Positions 9,014-18,544 of a DNA stretch of 64,000 nt are shown piece by piece (position 1 is the first letter of the stretch; each line of letters begins with the position of its first letter). The translations under genes were made by a program, and so were the position numbers. This DNA is from Leptotrichia shahii (GTDB lineage Bacteria > Fusobacteriota > Fusobacteriia > Fusobacteriales > Leptotrichiaceae). A model generated the notes under the pieces. It did not search any database. It saw only the letters and a list, made by a program, of their open reading frames with translations, and had not been told where the DNA came from. The stretch lies in NCBI RefSeq assembly GCF_008327825.1, contig NZ_AP019827.1, forward strand, positions 1,240,001-1,304,000, given 5' to 3'.

Positions 9014-10282
9014 TTTCACTCTTGAAGAATTTCTTTTCTGTTTGAATAGCCATTCCATGACAGGTTTCATATCGTATGCATGCTGCCAGGTATAACGATG
9101 ATTTCCATTTTTGTAAACCGTGTAATAAATATTATATCCATTTTCTATTTTACTTTGAACTTCTTTATTTACTTCATCTTGATTTTGTTCTGCATCAACT
9201 ATCATTCTTTGAACTTTTGCACCATTTTTTTCCAAATAATCTGATATTTCAGTCAAACTTGGATAAGCTCCGGGATCTCCTTCTGACGCAACAAACCATA
9301 TATTTTGATTTTTCATTGGTTCTGTTACATTTACGTCCCATTTACTTGCAACAATATACGAACCACCAAATAAATCAGGATATCTTGAATCCAATGAAAT
9401 AGAAGACATTCCACCCATTGATTGTCCTGTATTGTAAATTCTGTCTTTATCTATTGAATATTTTCCAGTTAAACTGTTTATCAATTCAACTGTTCTGTCC
9501 AGTTCAGGACCATATTCATAATTATCATTTACCGTTACTACTTCATATTGCGGTGCTAATACAAAACTAGGATGGTTTTCCTGCCATTCAGGACTTGCCC
9601 AAACTGTAGCACCATTTCCTTGACTTAGTGTGTACTTAGTTTCAGAAGATACAGCTCCTGCATCATGCATAAATACTACCATCGGATATTTTTTAGATGG
9701 GTCATAATTTTTAGGAATATACAAATTATATTTCAAAGTCTTCCCATCTTTTTCAGTAAATACAAATTGCTTGAAGTCTTCTATTATTAATTGTCTTGTT
9801 TTTGTTGAAACTTGTTTTTCCTCAGAATTGTAAACTTTTCCATTTACAGTTTTTACACTTCCTGTTTGAGTTACTTCTGCTGTAATTGTTTTTAAAGGTT
9901 TTGCATCGCCTTTTCCACCCAATGTCGGTCCTTTTTGTCCTGTTGCTTTTTTCTTTTCCATTTCTTCTTTAGAATGGTCGCTTGCCTGAGCTACCATCGG
10001 AAGTCTTTTCAATTCCAAAATTACATATTTTCCATTTTTTGATTTTTTCTCATTTCTTTCATTTTGTTTACTTACATATACTTTTTCAATTTCTCTGCCT
10101 TCTACTTTATAATCTGAAACAGAAACTGAATTCCCAACAATTTCTTTATCGTATGTAAGCACAACTGCTGATAATTTTTCTCCATCTCCAAACACTTCTG
10201 TTATCGCTTCCACATTTTTAATATTACCTGCAAAAGACAAACTTGCAATTCCTAATAATCCTATTACTATATTTTTTATCAT
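9011..10282 (-). CDS. secreted esterase, alpha/beta hydrolase (prolyl-oligopeptidase/PHB-depolymerase-like)
   Basis: A 423-residue protein with an N-terminal signal peptide (cleavage likely after SLSFA, residue 18). Residues 20-165 form an Ig-like/unknown N-terminal region rich in Lys and Glu. Residues 170-415 form an alpha/beta hydrolase with the oxyanion strand MVVFMHDAG at about 201-209, nucleophile S288 in GQSMGGM and a late histidine in GNHRYTWQHA. The layout resembles predicted peptidases of the PHB-depolymerase/feruloyl-esterase type. Substrate unknown. The stop codon lies in the end of a B repeat, so the extreme C-terminus may have been altered by that insertion. Confidence 0.75.
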   Translation of the reverse strand: MIKNIVIGLLGIASLSFAGNIKNVEAITEVFGDGEKLSAVVLTYDKEIVGNSVSVSDYKVEGREIEKVYVSKQNERNEKKSKNGKYVILELKRLPMVAQASDHSKEEMEKKKATGQKGPTLGGKGDAKPLKTITAEVTQTGSVKTVNGKVYNSEEKQVSTKTRQLIIEDFKQFVFTEKDGKTLKYNLYIPKNYDPSKKYPMVVFMHDAGAVSSETKYTLSQGNGATVWASPEWQENHPSFVLAPQYEVVTVNDNYEYGPELDRTVELINSLTGKYSIDKDRIYNTGQSMGGMSSISLDSRYPDLFGGSYIVASKWDVNVTEPMKNQNIWFVASEGDPGAYPSLTEISDYLEKNGAKVQRMIVDAEQNQDEVNKEVQSKIENGYNIYYTVYKNGNHRYTWQHAYDMKPVMEWLFKQKRNSSRVK

Positions 10283-10411
10283 TGTTTTCCTCCAAATTAT
10301 TTTTTTATTAAATTAATTTTATCAATTTAATGTGTCATATTTGCGACTATTTCCTTTAATTTTTCTTTGTCTATCTTTTTTTAAAGTTTAGCAGAAAAAG
10401 CAAATATTAAT

Positions 10412-10435
10412 AAAAAAAACTGGATTTTACTCCAG
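10412..10435 (-). terminator. intrinsic terminator of the lysine operon
   Basis: On the minus strand CTGGA-GTAAAA-TCCAG is followed by eight Ts. It sits about 40 bases after the dapA stop and closes the lysA-lysC-SDR-dapF-dapA run. Confidence 0.8.
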
Positions 10436-10473
10436 CTCTTTTCATAATTCAAAATTTTCCAGCAAATAAAAAA

Positions 10474-11358
10474 TTAAAAAATCCCTTTTTCTTTAAATAC
10501 TTTAGTTAATTTCCCGTAGGTATCCGCTTCAGCTGCAACCAATGGCAATCGCACTATATCATTATCCAATTTTCCAAGTATTTTCATAGCTGCCTTTACA
10601 GTCACAGGATTCCCTTCAACAAACATATTTCTGCTTACATCGTATAATTTCGTATGAAGTTCAAATGCCTTGTCAAAATTTTTGTTTAAGAATGAACTAA
10701 TCAAGTCGCTCATTTCCTGTGGCATTATATTAGCAACTACTGAAACTACTCCTTTTGCTCCAATCGAAAGCATTGGCAAGATTAGATGATCTTCTCCTGA
10801 CAAGATTTCAATTTTATCTCCACATAAATCTTGGATTTTTATCATTTGTTCCAAACTTCCTGTTGCTTCCTTTACAGCCACAATTTCAGGCAGTTCAGCC
10901 AATTTTGCAATAGTTTCCGCTTCAATGTTTGTTCCTGTTCTTCCCGGCACATTATAAAGCATTACCGGAAATTTTGCCTCTTGCGCAATTGTTTTATAAT
11001 GTTCGTAAAGTCCTCTTTGGCTAGGTTTGTTGTAATACGGGCAAGTGCTTAATGCTGCATCTGCTCCTAGTTCTTTTGCATATTTTGTCAATTCTACTGC
11101 TCTCGTTGTATTATTTGAACCTGCTCCTGCAATTACTTGTATTCTTCCTTTCACTTCTTCTACAACTATTTTTATCACTTTTTCATGTTCTGCAAATGTT
11201 AGTGTTGGAGCTTCTCCAGTCGTTCCACAAGGTACAATTCCAGCTGTTCCATTTTCAATGTGATAATTTACCAGTTCTCTCAATTTATCTTCATCTAATT
11301 CCGTTCCATTATTTTTAAACGGCGTAATTAAAGCTACGTAAGATCCTTCAAATTTCAT
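10474..11358 (-). CDS. dapA: 4-hydroxy-tetrahydrodipicolinate synthase
   Basis: A 294-residue (beta/alpha)8 lyase condensing pyruvate with aspartate semialdehyde, the first committed step of the DAP/lysine branch. Schiff-base lysine K163 lies in AVKEATGS, the catalytic tyrosine Y135 in YNVPGRTG, and the CGTTGE phosphate-site loop is at 44-49. Full length. It is the last gene of the riboswitch-led lysine operon, 85 bases after dapF, with a terminator behind it. Confidence 0.95.
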   Translation of the reverse strand: MKFEGSYVALITPFKNNGTELDEDKLRELVNYHIENGTAGIVPCGTTGEAPTLTFAEHEKVIKIVVEEVKGRIQVIAGAGSNNTTRAVELTKYAKELGADAALSTCPYYNKPSQRGLYEHYKTIAQEAKFPVMLYNVPGRTGTNIEAETIAKLAELPEIVAVKEATGSLEQMIKIQDLCGDKIEILSGEDHLILPMLSIGAKGVVSVVANIMPQEMSDLISSFLNKNFDKAFELHTKLYDVSRNMFVEGNPVTVKAAMKILGKLDNDIVRLPLVAAEADTYGKLTKVFKEKGIF

Positions 11359-11443
11359 TTTTTCCTTCTTTCCTTAATTTTTACTTTACTTTTATATTCT
11401 TTTATTTTTTCAAAAATTTTAATTAATACTAAATTCAAAAAAA

Positions 11444-12295
11444 TTATCTTTGAAATTTATACAATCCTTCAGCAATTTTTTCACTAGGCCCAGTCATAAA
11501 AGTGTTATTTTCTCCACCTTCATATTCAATAACAAGCTGTCCGCCAGGTACTTTCACATTTACCTTATTATCTACAAAACCAAAAGTTCTAGCAAGCACT
11601 GCTGAAGCTGTTGCACCTGTTCCACAAGCCAATGTTCTCCCTGCTCCACGTTCCCAAGTAATTACTTCTATTCGCTTTCTATCATATACTTTTACAAAAT
11701 TCACATTCACTTTTTTAGGAAACAAATCAGTATAATTTTCAATTTTTTCCCCAATTTCATCAATATTGTAATCACTGAAGTCATCTACAAATATTACAGA
11801 ATGGTCAGTCCCCATAAAAATATATGAAATTTCAATTTCTTTTCCATCAATATTTATTTTTTCTCTTAAAAACTGCTCTTTTTCTGTATTTATTAATTCT
11901 TTTATGTTAAAAATAGGTTTTCCCATATTTACTCTTGCAGAAAAATCATCTCTTTCCTCATCATAATTCACTCTTATTGTCAAATCTCCAGGAACTGTCT
12001 TTACAACAAATTCATTTCCAGCGACTAAATGATTATTTACAAGATAATGTGAAAAACATCTTATTCCATTTCCGCACATCGGTGCTTGACTTCCATCTGC
12101 ATTAAAGAAAAACATAAACGGCATACTTGCCACATATTTTAAAATAATTAACCCGTCTGCACCTATTCCAAAATGTCTATTGCAAACTTGACTTGCAAAT
12201 TCACCGTATTCAGGTATCCCCTTTTCAATTAGCTCCTTTTCACTAACAATAACAAAATCATTCCCTGCACCCTGATATTTTTCAAATTTTAACAT
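11444..12295 (-). CDS. dapF: diaminopimelate epimerase
   Basis: A 283-residue epimerase converting LL- to meso-diaminopimelate. The two catalytic cysteines are present: C74 in MCGNGIRC and C224 in LACGTGATAS. The N-terminal QGAGNDF motif is also standard. It follows the SDR gene by 12 bases, indicating co-transcription. Meso-DAP feeds LysA, encoded in the same operon, and peptidoglycan synthesis. Confidence 0.95.
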   Translation of the reverse strand: MLKFEKYQGAGNDFVIVSEKELIEKGIPEYGEFASQVCNRHFGIGADGLIILKYVASMPFMFFFNADGSQAPMCGNGIRCFSHYLVNNHLVAGNEFVVKTVPGDLTIRVNYDEERDDFSARVNMGKPIFNIKELINTEKEQFLREKINIDGKEIEISYIFMGTDHSVIFVDDFSDYNIDEIGEKIENYTDLFPKKVNVNFVKVYDRKRIEVITWERGAGRTLACGTGATASAVLARTFGFVDNKVNVKVPGGQLVIEYEGGENNTFMTGPSEKIAEGLYKFQR

Positions 12296-12307
12296 TTCAA
12301 ACCTCCA

Positions 12308-13120
12308 TTAATTTTTATTTTTCTTTTCCTGCAACTTTCTAGCCATTTTTACAACGAATTTTCTCGATAGAAATCTAGTTACAAAAACTGCAATTCTATT
12401 AAAAATCCCAGGAATGATAACTACTTTTCCCTTCTGAAACTCTTTATATCCGATTTCAGCCACTTTTTTCGCAGTCATAACTTTCATTTTTTCAAATAAT
12501 GAACTTTCTGTCAGATTACTGCTTTTCTCAAAACCAGTATCTGTTGGACCAGGGCAAAGTACTGATATTTTAATATTTTTTCCTCGAATATCATTTCTCA
12601 CTTCTTCCCTAACTGCTTCTGTAAATGACTGTACAAATGCTTTACTTGCATAATATGTACTCATTAAAGGTCCTGGCATAAAAGCTGCAATTGAAGACAC
12701 ATTTAATATCCCACCATTCCCATCTTTCATCATATCACCTAAAAACAGTCTTGTCAATTCCACAACTGCCTTTATATTCAAATTTATCATTGCTCCATTT
12801 TTTTCCATTATTTTCTCATTAAATTCAGAAAACTTGCCATAAATCCCAACTCCAGCATTATTCACAAGCACTTCAATTTTAAGTCCCTCTAATTTTATCC
12901 GATTATAAAGCCTTTTAGCCGCATTTTCCAGCGACAAGTCAGCTTCAATCACAGTTACTTTCACATTTTTAGAAATTCCTTCAAAAATCTCTTTTTTCAA
13001 AACTTCCAATTTATCCCTGCTTCGTGCTACGACAACTAGATTATACCCATTTTTTGCATAAATTTTAGCAAGCTCATAGCCAATTCCACTGCTTGCCCCT
13101 GTTATTAAAACCGTTTCCAT
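12308..13120 (-). CDS. short-chain dehydrogenase/reductase (SDR) in the lysine operon
   Basis: A 270-residue classical SDR with TGASSGIG (residues 7-14) for NAD(P), NNAG at 87-90, the catalytic serine in NVSS (about 142) and YxxxK at Y156/K160. A basic, hydrophobic C-terminal tail (about 240-270) could bind membranes. It sits between lysC and dapF with gaps of 57 and 12 bases, so it is under the lysine riboswitch. No lysine-pathway step in this family is known to me that it would perform; it does not resemble DapB. The substrate is unassigned. Confidence 0.82.
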   Translation of the reverse strand: METVLITGASSGIGYELAKIYAKNGYNLVVVARSRDKLEVLKKEIFEGISKNVKVTVIEADLSLENAAKRLYNRIKLEGLKIEVLVNNAGVGIYGKFSEFNEKIMEKNGAMINLNIKAVVELTRLFLGDMMKDGNGGILNVSSIAAFMPGPLMSTYYASKAFVQSFTEAVREEVRNDIRGKNIKISVLCPGPTDTGFEKSSNLTESSLFEKMKVMTAKKVAEIGYKEFQKGKVVIIPGIFNRIAVFVTRFLSRKFVVKMARKLQEKKNKN

Positions 13121-13177
13121 AAAAATTCCCTTTTTTGTATTAAACCCAATCCTGTAAAAAGATACTTCAATAATTTT

Positions 13178-14395
13178 TTATATATCAAACTCTCTTGCAA
13201 ATAATTCTGCAACTTTTTTCCCCATAACTTCATCCACAACCAACGAAATACTGATTTCTGAAGTCGAAATTTGGTGGAAACTTATATCATTTTCCGCTAA
13301 GATTTTAAACATTTTCGCAGCTACTCCAACATTGCTAATTAATCCAATTCCTACGATTGAAACTTTTGTAACATACTGGTTAATTATAAATGATGTTTGT
13401 GGAAATTCAGATTCGATTTCTTTTCCAATTTTTTCAAGAGCTGCTATATCAGTTTTTGGACAAGTAAAGGCAAAACTTCCATGATGGCTAGTTACATCAT
13501 TTTGACTTATCATATCAATATTTATTCCATTTGCTTCAGCTTTTTCAAAAATTTCGTAAACATTTTGTGCATTTGTAGGGATTTCCTCTACATTTACCAT
13601 TATTACATTTTCGTTTATTGACACTCCAGTTATTACTCTTTCTTCCATTTCTTTAATCTCCTTTATTTTTTGAATTGAAGTTATTATCGTTCCATTTTTT
13701 TCACCCAATGATTTTCCAACATAGATTTCCACTCCATATTTTCCACCAAGCTCTACTGCTCTAGGCTCCATTACTCCAGCTCCCAAATAAGCCAATTCCA
13801 TCATTTCATCATAAGAAATGTACGGTAATTTTTTCGCATCCCCGTATACTCTTGGATCAATTGAATAAATTCCATCAACATCTGTATAAATCTCACATTT
13901 TCCTCCCAAAGCCGCCGCAAGTGCAACCGCAGAAGTGTCAGAACCTCCACGCCCCAAAGTAGTTACATCTCCATCTTTATTAACTCCTTGGAATCCAGCT
14001 ACAACAACAATTTTCCCTTCATTCAAGTGATTTTTTATAACATCACCGTTTATATCGTCAATTTTATTTTTCATATAATGTCCGCTTGTTTTTATCCCAG
14101 CTTGAGCCCCTGTCAACGAAATCGCTTCATATCCCAATGTTTGCAACGCAATGCTTAGAAGCGAAATAGTTTGCTGTTCACCAGTTGACATCAATCTGTC
14201 CATTTCTCTGGAATCTGGATTTTCAGTAATTTCATGAGCTAATTTAATTAACGCATCGGTTGTTTTCCCCATAGCCGAAACTACTACAACTACATCATTT
14301 CCCGAATCTTTTACACTACCTAAATATTTAGCAATATTCATAATTTTTTCAGTTGTGGCAACCGAAGTTCCACCATATTTATGTACAATAATCAT
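13178..14395 (-). CDS. lysC: aspartate kinase
   Basis: A roughly 405-residue monofunctional aspartokinase. The N-terminal VHKYGGTSVA motif, the GRGGSDTSAVALA nucleotide-site loop and two C-terminal ACT domains (from about residue 265) are visible; ACT domains give feedback control by lysine and/or threonine. I place the start at the ATG of MIIVHKYGG because AGAGGTG lies nine bases upstream; an in-frame TTG 27 bases earlier is less likely. It follows lysA by about 45 bases and shares the lysine riboswitch. Confidence 0.93.
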   Translation of the reverse strand: MIIVHKYGGTSVATTEKIMNIAKYLGSVKDSGNDVVVVVSAMGKTTDALIKLAHEITENPDSREMDRLMSTGEQQTISLLSIALQTLGYEAISLTGAQAGIKTSGHYMKNKIDDINGDVIKNHLNEGKIVVVAGFQGVNKDGDVTTLGRGGSDTSAVALAAALGGKCEIYTDVDGIYSIDPRVYGDAKKLPYISYDEMMELAYLGAGVMEPRAVELGGKYGVEIYVGKSLGEKNGTIITSIQKIKEIKEMEERVITGVSINENVIMVNVEEIPTNAQNVYEIFEKAEANGINIDMISQNDVTSHHGSFAFTCPKTDIAALEKIGKEIESEFPQTSFIINQYVTKVSIVGIGLISNVGVAAKMFKILAENDISFHQISTSEISISLVVDEVMGKKVAELFAREFDI

Positions 14396-14439
14396 AATAA
14401 ATGCACCTCTATCCTTTCTCAATATTTTTTTATTATAGA

Positions 14440-15750
14440 TTATAACTCAAAAATCTCATCATTTCTTAATAAATCTTCATAAGTTTCCCTTCTAACGGCA
14501 ACTTTTGCTTTACCGTCTTTTACAAATACAACTCCTGGTGTAACCATTCTATTGTAGTGGCTTGACATTGTGTAACAGTAGGCTCCTGTCGTACCAACTG
14601 CAACTATATCCCCAATTTCAGTTGATTTTGGCAATTTACCATTTTGAATGATAATATCTCCTGATTCGCACAATTTTCCAGCCAACGTAATGTCTTTTGT
14701 GTCAGTATCTTCCATTTTATTTACAACTCCAGCCTCATATTCAGCTTGGTATAATGCCGTTCTTATATTATCTGACATTCCTCCATCAATGAATACATAA
14801 GTTTTTCCACCAACAGTTTCTTTAATTCCACCAACTTCATACAAAGTAGTTCCAGCATTTCCAACAATGCTTCTTCCCGGCTCAATACAAAGTTCTTTAA
14901 ATCCAATTTGATATTTAATTTCCATCGCTTCAGTATAAGTTATAATTTCGCTAAGCACTTCTTCTATTGGTTTAGGATCATCTCCATTTTTGTAATAAAC
15001 TCCAAATCCTCCACCCATATTTACTGTGTGAACTACGATTCCCAATTCTTTTTTCAATCTATCCAAATATTTAAAAATTTCATCTAACGCAAAAATAAAG
15101 AATGCAGATTGGAATATTTGCGAACCAATATGTGTGTGGAAACCTTTAAATTCAATATATGGACTATCATTCAATCTTTTTACAATATCAATCAAATTTT
15201 CTTGGAAAAGTGAAATCCCAAATTTTGATGTAAGTCCTGAAGTTTTTATATAATGATGTGTATGTGCCTCAATCCCTGGATCAATTCTCACTAAAACCGC
15301 TTGTTTCTTACCTTTTTCCTTACAAACTTTTTCAATCTTAGCAATTTCATCTTCATTATCTACAACAATCGTGTCAATCCCATATTCAACAGCCATCTCA
15401 ATCTCATTTACTAATTTATTATTTCCATGCAAATGCACTCTTTTCATTGGAAATCCTGCTTTATGTGCTGTATACAATTCTCCACCAGACACCACATCTA
15501 AGTCTAATCCTTTAGATTCAACCAATTTAATCATCCCAGTTGTCAAAAATGCTTTCCCCGCATAAGCTATTCTCGTTTTAAATCTTGATGATTGAAAAGC
15601 CTCTTTCATCTTATCAATAGTCGTTTCAATTAATTCCTGATCCATTACATAAAGTGGCGTTTTAAACTCTTTTGCCAGCTCAATTGTGTCAACTCCTCCT
15701 ATTGATAAATTTCCTTTTTTATTAATTTTTGCCGTTCCAAATAACTTCAT
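14440..15750 (-). CDS. lysA: diaminopimelate decarboxylase
   Basis: A 436-residue fold-III PLP enzyme that makes lysine from meso-DAP. The PLP lysine is K66 in AYAGKAF, the HTHIGSQ and EPGRSIVGNAG motifs bind PLP phosphate and substrate, and CESGDII holds the cross-subunit cysteine. It is a LysA rather than carboxynorspermidine decarboxylase by length and by operon. It is the first gene after the lysine riboswitch, so its transcript is the direct target of attenuation. Confidence 0.94.
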   Translation of the reverse strand: MKLFGTAKINKKGNLSIGGVDTIELAKEFKTPLYVMDQELIETTIDKMKEAFQSSRFKTRIAYAGKAFLTTGMIKLVESKGLDLDVVSGGELYTAHKAGFPMKRVHLHGNNKLVNEIEMAVEYGIDTIVVDNEDEIAKIEKVCKEKGKKQAVLVRIDPGIEAHTHHYIKTSGLTSKFGISLFQENLIDIVKRLNDSPYIEFKGFHTHIGSQIFQSAFFIFALDEIFKYLDRLKKELGIVVHTVNMGGGFGVYYKNGDDPKPIEEVLSEIITYTEAMEIKYQIGFKELCIEPGRSIVGNAGTTLYEVGGIKETVGGKTYVFIDGGMSDNIRTALYQAEYEAGVVNKMEDTDTKDITLAGKLCESGDIIIQNGKLPKSTEIGDIVAVGTTGAYCYTMSSHYNRMVTPGVVFVKDGKAKVAVRRETYEDLLRNDEIFEL

Positions 15751-15893
15751 ATTTTCACAAAATTTTTTTATTTTTATAAAACCTAAATACTAAATCCTTA
15801 TAAAAAATTAAGATTCTTTATTAAATAATTAAGAAATAATATAAATAAAAAAATTCTCTTCTCCTTTCAATATTTGTATTTTTTTGGATAATT

Positions 15894-15921
15894 AAAAAAT
15901 GCTGATAACAAGCATCAGCAT
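15894..15921 (-). terminator. terminator of the lysine riboswitch expression platform
   Basis: On the minus strand ATGCTGAT (15921-15914) pairs with ATCAGCAT (15906-15899) across a 7-base loop and is followed by a run of Ts. It lies about 75 bases downstream of the aptamer and 140 bases before lysA, the expected place for lysine-dependent attenuation. Confidence 0.85.
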
Positions 15922-15995
15922 ATAAAACATATATTTAAAAATTTTTTTATTATTTTCATTTCAAACTAAAAACTTAAAAAATTTATATGAATTAT

Positions 15996-16168
15996 ATCTG
16001 ACAGCTCCCCATTATCCCTTGATAATGACAGTCCTATGGATATTATCCATAGCCCCAGCAAAAAAGATAGTCAATCCCTATGCTTCGGCAGTTATTCCTT
16101 TCAACTTATTTCACAGAATCGACTTTTCTCCGTAAATTTACTTTTAATAACTGCACCTCTATCATATA
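15996..16168 (-). promoter_or_regulatory. lysine riboswitch (L box) aptamer
   Basis: Read on the minus strand, the conserved L-box blocks occur in order: AGAGGTGC near the 5' end, AGTAA and ACGGAGAAAAGTC, GAAAGGAATAACTGCCGAAG, TTGCTGGGGCTATGGATA, and the closing GGGGAGCTGTC. The closing P1 helix can be drawn (TTATATGATAG with CTGTC-AG-ATATAA). The promoter lies just upstream and a terminator downstream, before lysA. It should repress lysA-lysC-SDR-dapF-dapA when lysine is abundant. Confidence 0.95.
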
Positions 16169-16177
16169 ACTTATATT

Positions 16178-16206
16178 ATTATAACTAATTTTTTTCGATT
16201 TGTAAA
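16178..16206 (-). promoter_or_regulatory. sigma-70-type promoter of the lysine operon
   Basis: On the minus strand TTTACA (16206-16201) and TATAAT (16183-16178) are separated by exactly 17 bases. The predicted transcript begins at the 5' edge of the lysine aptamer. Confidence 0.8.
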
Positions 16207-16304
16207 GTATTTTTCAAAATTTTAATTTATTTTCATATTAAATTTTTTTAAATTCAAACTTTATTTGTGATAATAAACAAAGAAAATCATAAGAAAAAAA
16301 ATAT

Positions 16305-16333
16305 TTTAAAATCTCAAAAAAAAATGTTATAAT
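16305..16333 (+). promoter_or_regulatory. extended -10 promoter of the MATE gene
   Basis: TGTTATAAT ends at 16333, an extended -10 (TGn-TATAAT); the -35 position (16305-16310, TTTAAA) is weak. It lies about 40 bases before the MATE start codon. Confidence 0.6.
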
Positions 16334-16374
16334 AGTAAGATACGATAATTTTAAAAAGGAAGGAAAAAAAGAAA

Positions 16375-17781
16375 ATGAAAACAATATTTAAAACTCAATC
16401 TAATGAAGAACGCCGTGAAATGATTTTAAACGGAAAAGTTATAAATACCCTGCTTTTCTTATCTATCCCAACATTGCTAGTTGGAATTATTCAAGCACTT
16501 ATTCCGCTTTCTGACAGCCTGTTTCTAAATAGGCTTACAAGTGTTGAAGTGGCTAGTTCTGTAACATTTAGCCAGCCTGTGCTGAATATTATGATTGCGT
16601 TGTCGCAAGGGCTTGGAGTGGCTACTCTTGTTATGCTTGGAAGACTTTATGGAAAAGGGAGAATGCTGGCTGTAAAGGAAACTATGCTGCAGATTTTTGT
16701 ATTCAGCTTTGTTATTGGGCTTTTTATAATTCCAGTCTGTGTATTTTCAGCCTTCATAATTTCCAAATATACAACCATTGAAATTCGTAACAATGTCTAT
16801 ATTTACATTGCCCTCTATTCTCTTGTAATGCCCTTTGTATTTTTAGCCGCAATTTATAATTCGTCAAAAAATGCGATTGGACGTCCTGAAGTTACATTTA
16901 TTAGAATTTTTTTATTATTAATTTTGAAAATAATTTTCAATTCAGTTTTTCTATATGTATTAAAAATGGGAATTACAGGTGCAGTAATGGCTTCACTTTT
17001 TTCCTACATTGCAATTACAATCTGGATGTTTTATGATTTATTTCTAAAAAACGGAGATGTCAAGCTGGATTTAAGAAATTACTCAATGAAGCTACCCATA
17101 ATAAAAAGGCTTCTAAATATCGGCTTTCCAGCAATGCTAAACTACGCTTTTCTATATCTCGGATTTTTCCTTATAAACAAGGAAATGGAAAAATTCGGTG
17201 CAATTGCCTTAAATGCACAAGGAATCGCCTCTAACATCAATGCAATCTGCTTTATTTTGCCATCTTCAATCGGAACTACAGTTTCTTCAATGATCAGCAT
17301 AAATATGGGAACTGGAAATGTGAAGAAATCTAAAGATGTATTTAAAATTGGCTGGAGAACAGGGGTTATACTTTCTATTTTAACAATTATCCTGATTTTA
17401 CCAATTTCAATGCCTCTTGTTCTCACTTTTACAAAAGTTACAAAAGTTATTGAGATTGCCAACAAGGCTTTGCATATTTATACATATTCAGTAATTGGAT
17501 TTAGTATTTTTATGATTTCACAAGGAGTTTTCATTGCACTTGGAAGAACAAAAGTGCCTTTATTTATGTCTATTTTAAGAATTTGGCTGTTAAGATATAT
17601 TTTTATTTTAATGACTCAAAGATATCTTGGACTTTACTCAATTTTCTGGGGAAATTTATTTTCAAATACTTTAGCAGGTTTAATCTTCTTTATTTCTGTA
17701 AAAAGTATCAACTGGAAAAAAGGTTTCAAAAATAAAGAAAGCAATTATATAAAATTACAAAAAAAATCTCTAAATAAATGA
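16375..17781 (+). CDS. MATE family efflux transporter
   Basis: A 468-residue inner-membrane protein with two MatE domains of six helices each. Typical features are an amphipathic N-terminal stretch before VINTLLFLSIPTLLVGIIQ, the PLSDSLFLNRL region of helix 1-2 and the internal repeat beginning at about RLLNIGFPAMLNYAF (residue 243). It is a sodium- or proton-coupled exporter of cationic compounds by family. It stands alone, divergent from the lysine operon, with its own extended -10 promoter. The stop codon lies inside the terminator hairpin. Confidence 0.88.
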   Translation: MKTIFKTQSNEERREMILNGKVINTLLFLSIPTLLVGIIQALIPLSDSLFLNRLTSVEVASSVTFSQPVLNIMIALSQGLGVATLVMLGRLYGKGRMLAVKETMLQIFVFSFVIGLFIIPVCVFSAFIISKYTTIEIRNNVYIYIALYSLVMPFVFLAAIYNSSKNAIGRPEVTFIRIFLLLILKIIFNSVFLYVLKMGITGAVMASLFSYIAITIWMFYDLFLKNGDVKLDLRNYSMKLPIIKRLLNIGFPAMLNYAFLYLGFFLINKEMEKFGAIALNAQGIASNINAICFILPSSIGTTVSSMISINMGTGNVKKSKDVFKIGWRTGVILSILTIILILPISMPLVLTFTKVTKVIEIANKALHIYTYSVIGFSIFMISQGVFIALGRTKVPLFMSILRIWLLRYIFILMTQRYLGLYSIFWGNLFSNTLAGLIFFISVKSINWKKGFKNKESNYIKLQKKSLNK

Positions 17782-17812
17782 GAAACTTCTCACTTAAATA
17801 GAGATTTTTTTA
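17759..17812. terminator. bidirectional terminator between MATE and IIA-Glc genes
   Basis: AAATCTCTA (17764-17772) pairs with TAGAGATTT (17799-17807), with further pairing inside. An A run lies upstream and a T run downstream, so it can serve both converging genes. The MATE stop codon falls in the left arm. Confidence 0.85.
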
Positions 17813-17829
17813 TTGACTTGAAATTAAAA

Positions 17830-18348
17830 TTATTTTACAACATTCAATACAAGTGTTTCTCCAGCTACTGCTTTTCCAGATTCAACTGGATTTAATGAGC
17901 TGTAATCATCACTATTTGAAATTATTACTGGTGTAATGATTGATTTTGCATTTGCTTTTAAAAAATCGTAATCATATTTAACAATTGGGTCTCCTGCTTT
18001 TACTACTGCCCCTTCTTCTGCAACTCTTTCAAATCCTTTTCCTTCAAGTTTAACTGTATCCATTCCAAGATGCACGAAAATTTCGATTCCAGCAGGTGTT
18101 ACAATACTAAAAGCGTGGTTAGTATCAAATATTTTTTCTATTCTTCCAGAAGCTGGTGCAACCATCACACCTGATGCAGTTGGTTCAATTGCAATTCCGT
18201 CTCCTATCATTTTTTGTGCAAAAACTTCATCAGGCACTTCTGACAAAGGTAGTAAATTTCCTGAAATAGGAGCTATTACTTTCCCGTCAAATTCTTTTTT
18301 AACTTCTTCACCTTTGTTACCTTTTTTGAATAAATCAAATAATCCCAT
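17830..18348 (-). CDS. crr: PTS IIA-Glc-type phosphocarrier
   Basis: A 172-residue soluble EIIA of the glucose class. The phospho-accepting histidine is H93 in EIFVHLGMDTV and the stabilising histidine is H78 in DTNHAFS. The SPVSG-like AP(I/A)SG pairs at about residues 26-30 and 64-68 are standard. It takes phosphate from HPr for membrane IIBC proteins and could serve trehalose uptake upstream of the trehalose-6-phosphate hydrolase at 0.9-2.6 kb. No IIBC, HPr or EI gene lies in the window. RBS GGAGG is clear. Confidence 0.93.
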   Translation of the reverse strand: MGLFDLFKKGNKGEEVKKEFDGKVIAPISGNLLPLSEVPDEVFAQKMIGDGIAIEPTASGVMVAPASGRIEKIFDTNHAFSIVTPAGIEIFVHLGMDTVKLEGKGFERVAEEGAVVKAGDPIVKYDYDFLKANAKSIITPVIISNSDDYSSLNPVESGKAVAGETLVLNVVK

Positions 18349-18544
18349 TTTAATTCCTCCAATTTATTTATTTTATATTTTAATTATCTCATTTCAATGT
18401 TACCACATATAATCAAATTAGTCAAATTTTTCTTTTAATAATGAAAAAAATTTAGAAACAATTATTAAATATCACACTCCTATTTTTTTCAACTATTATT
18501 TTTCCAGTATTTTATCTATAATTTATTTTACTTTTTCAAAATAA

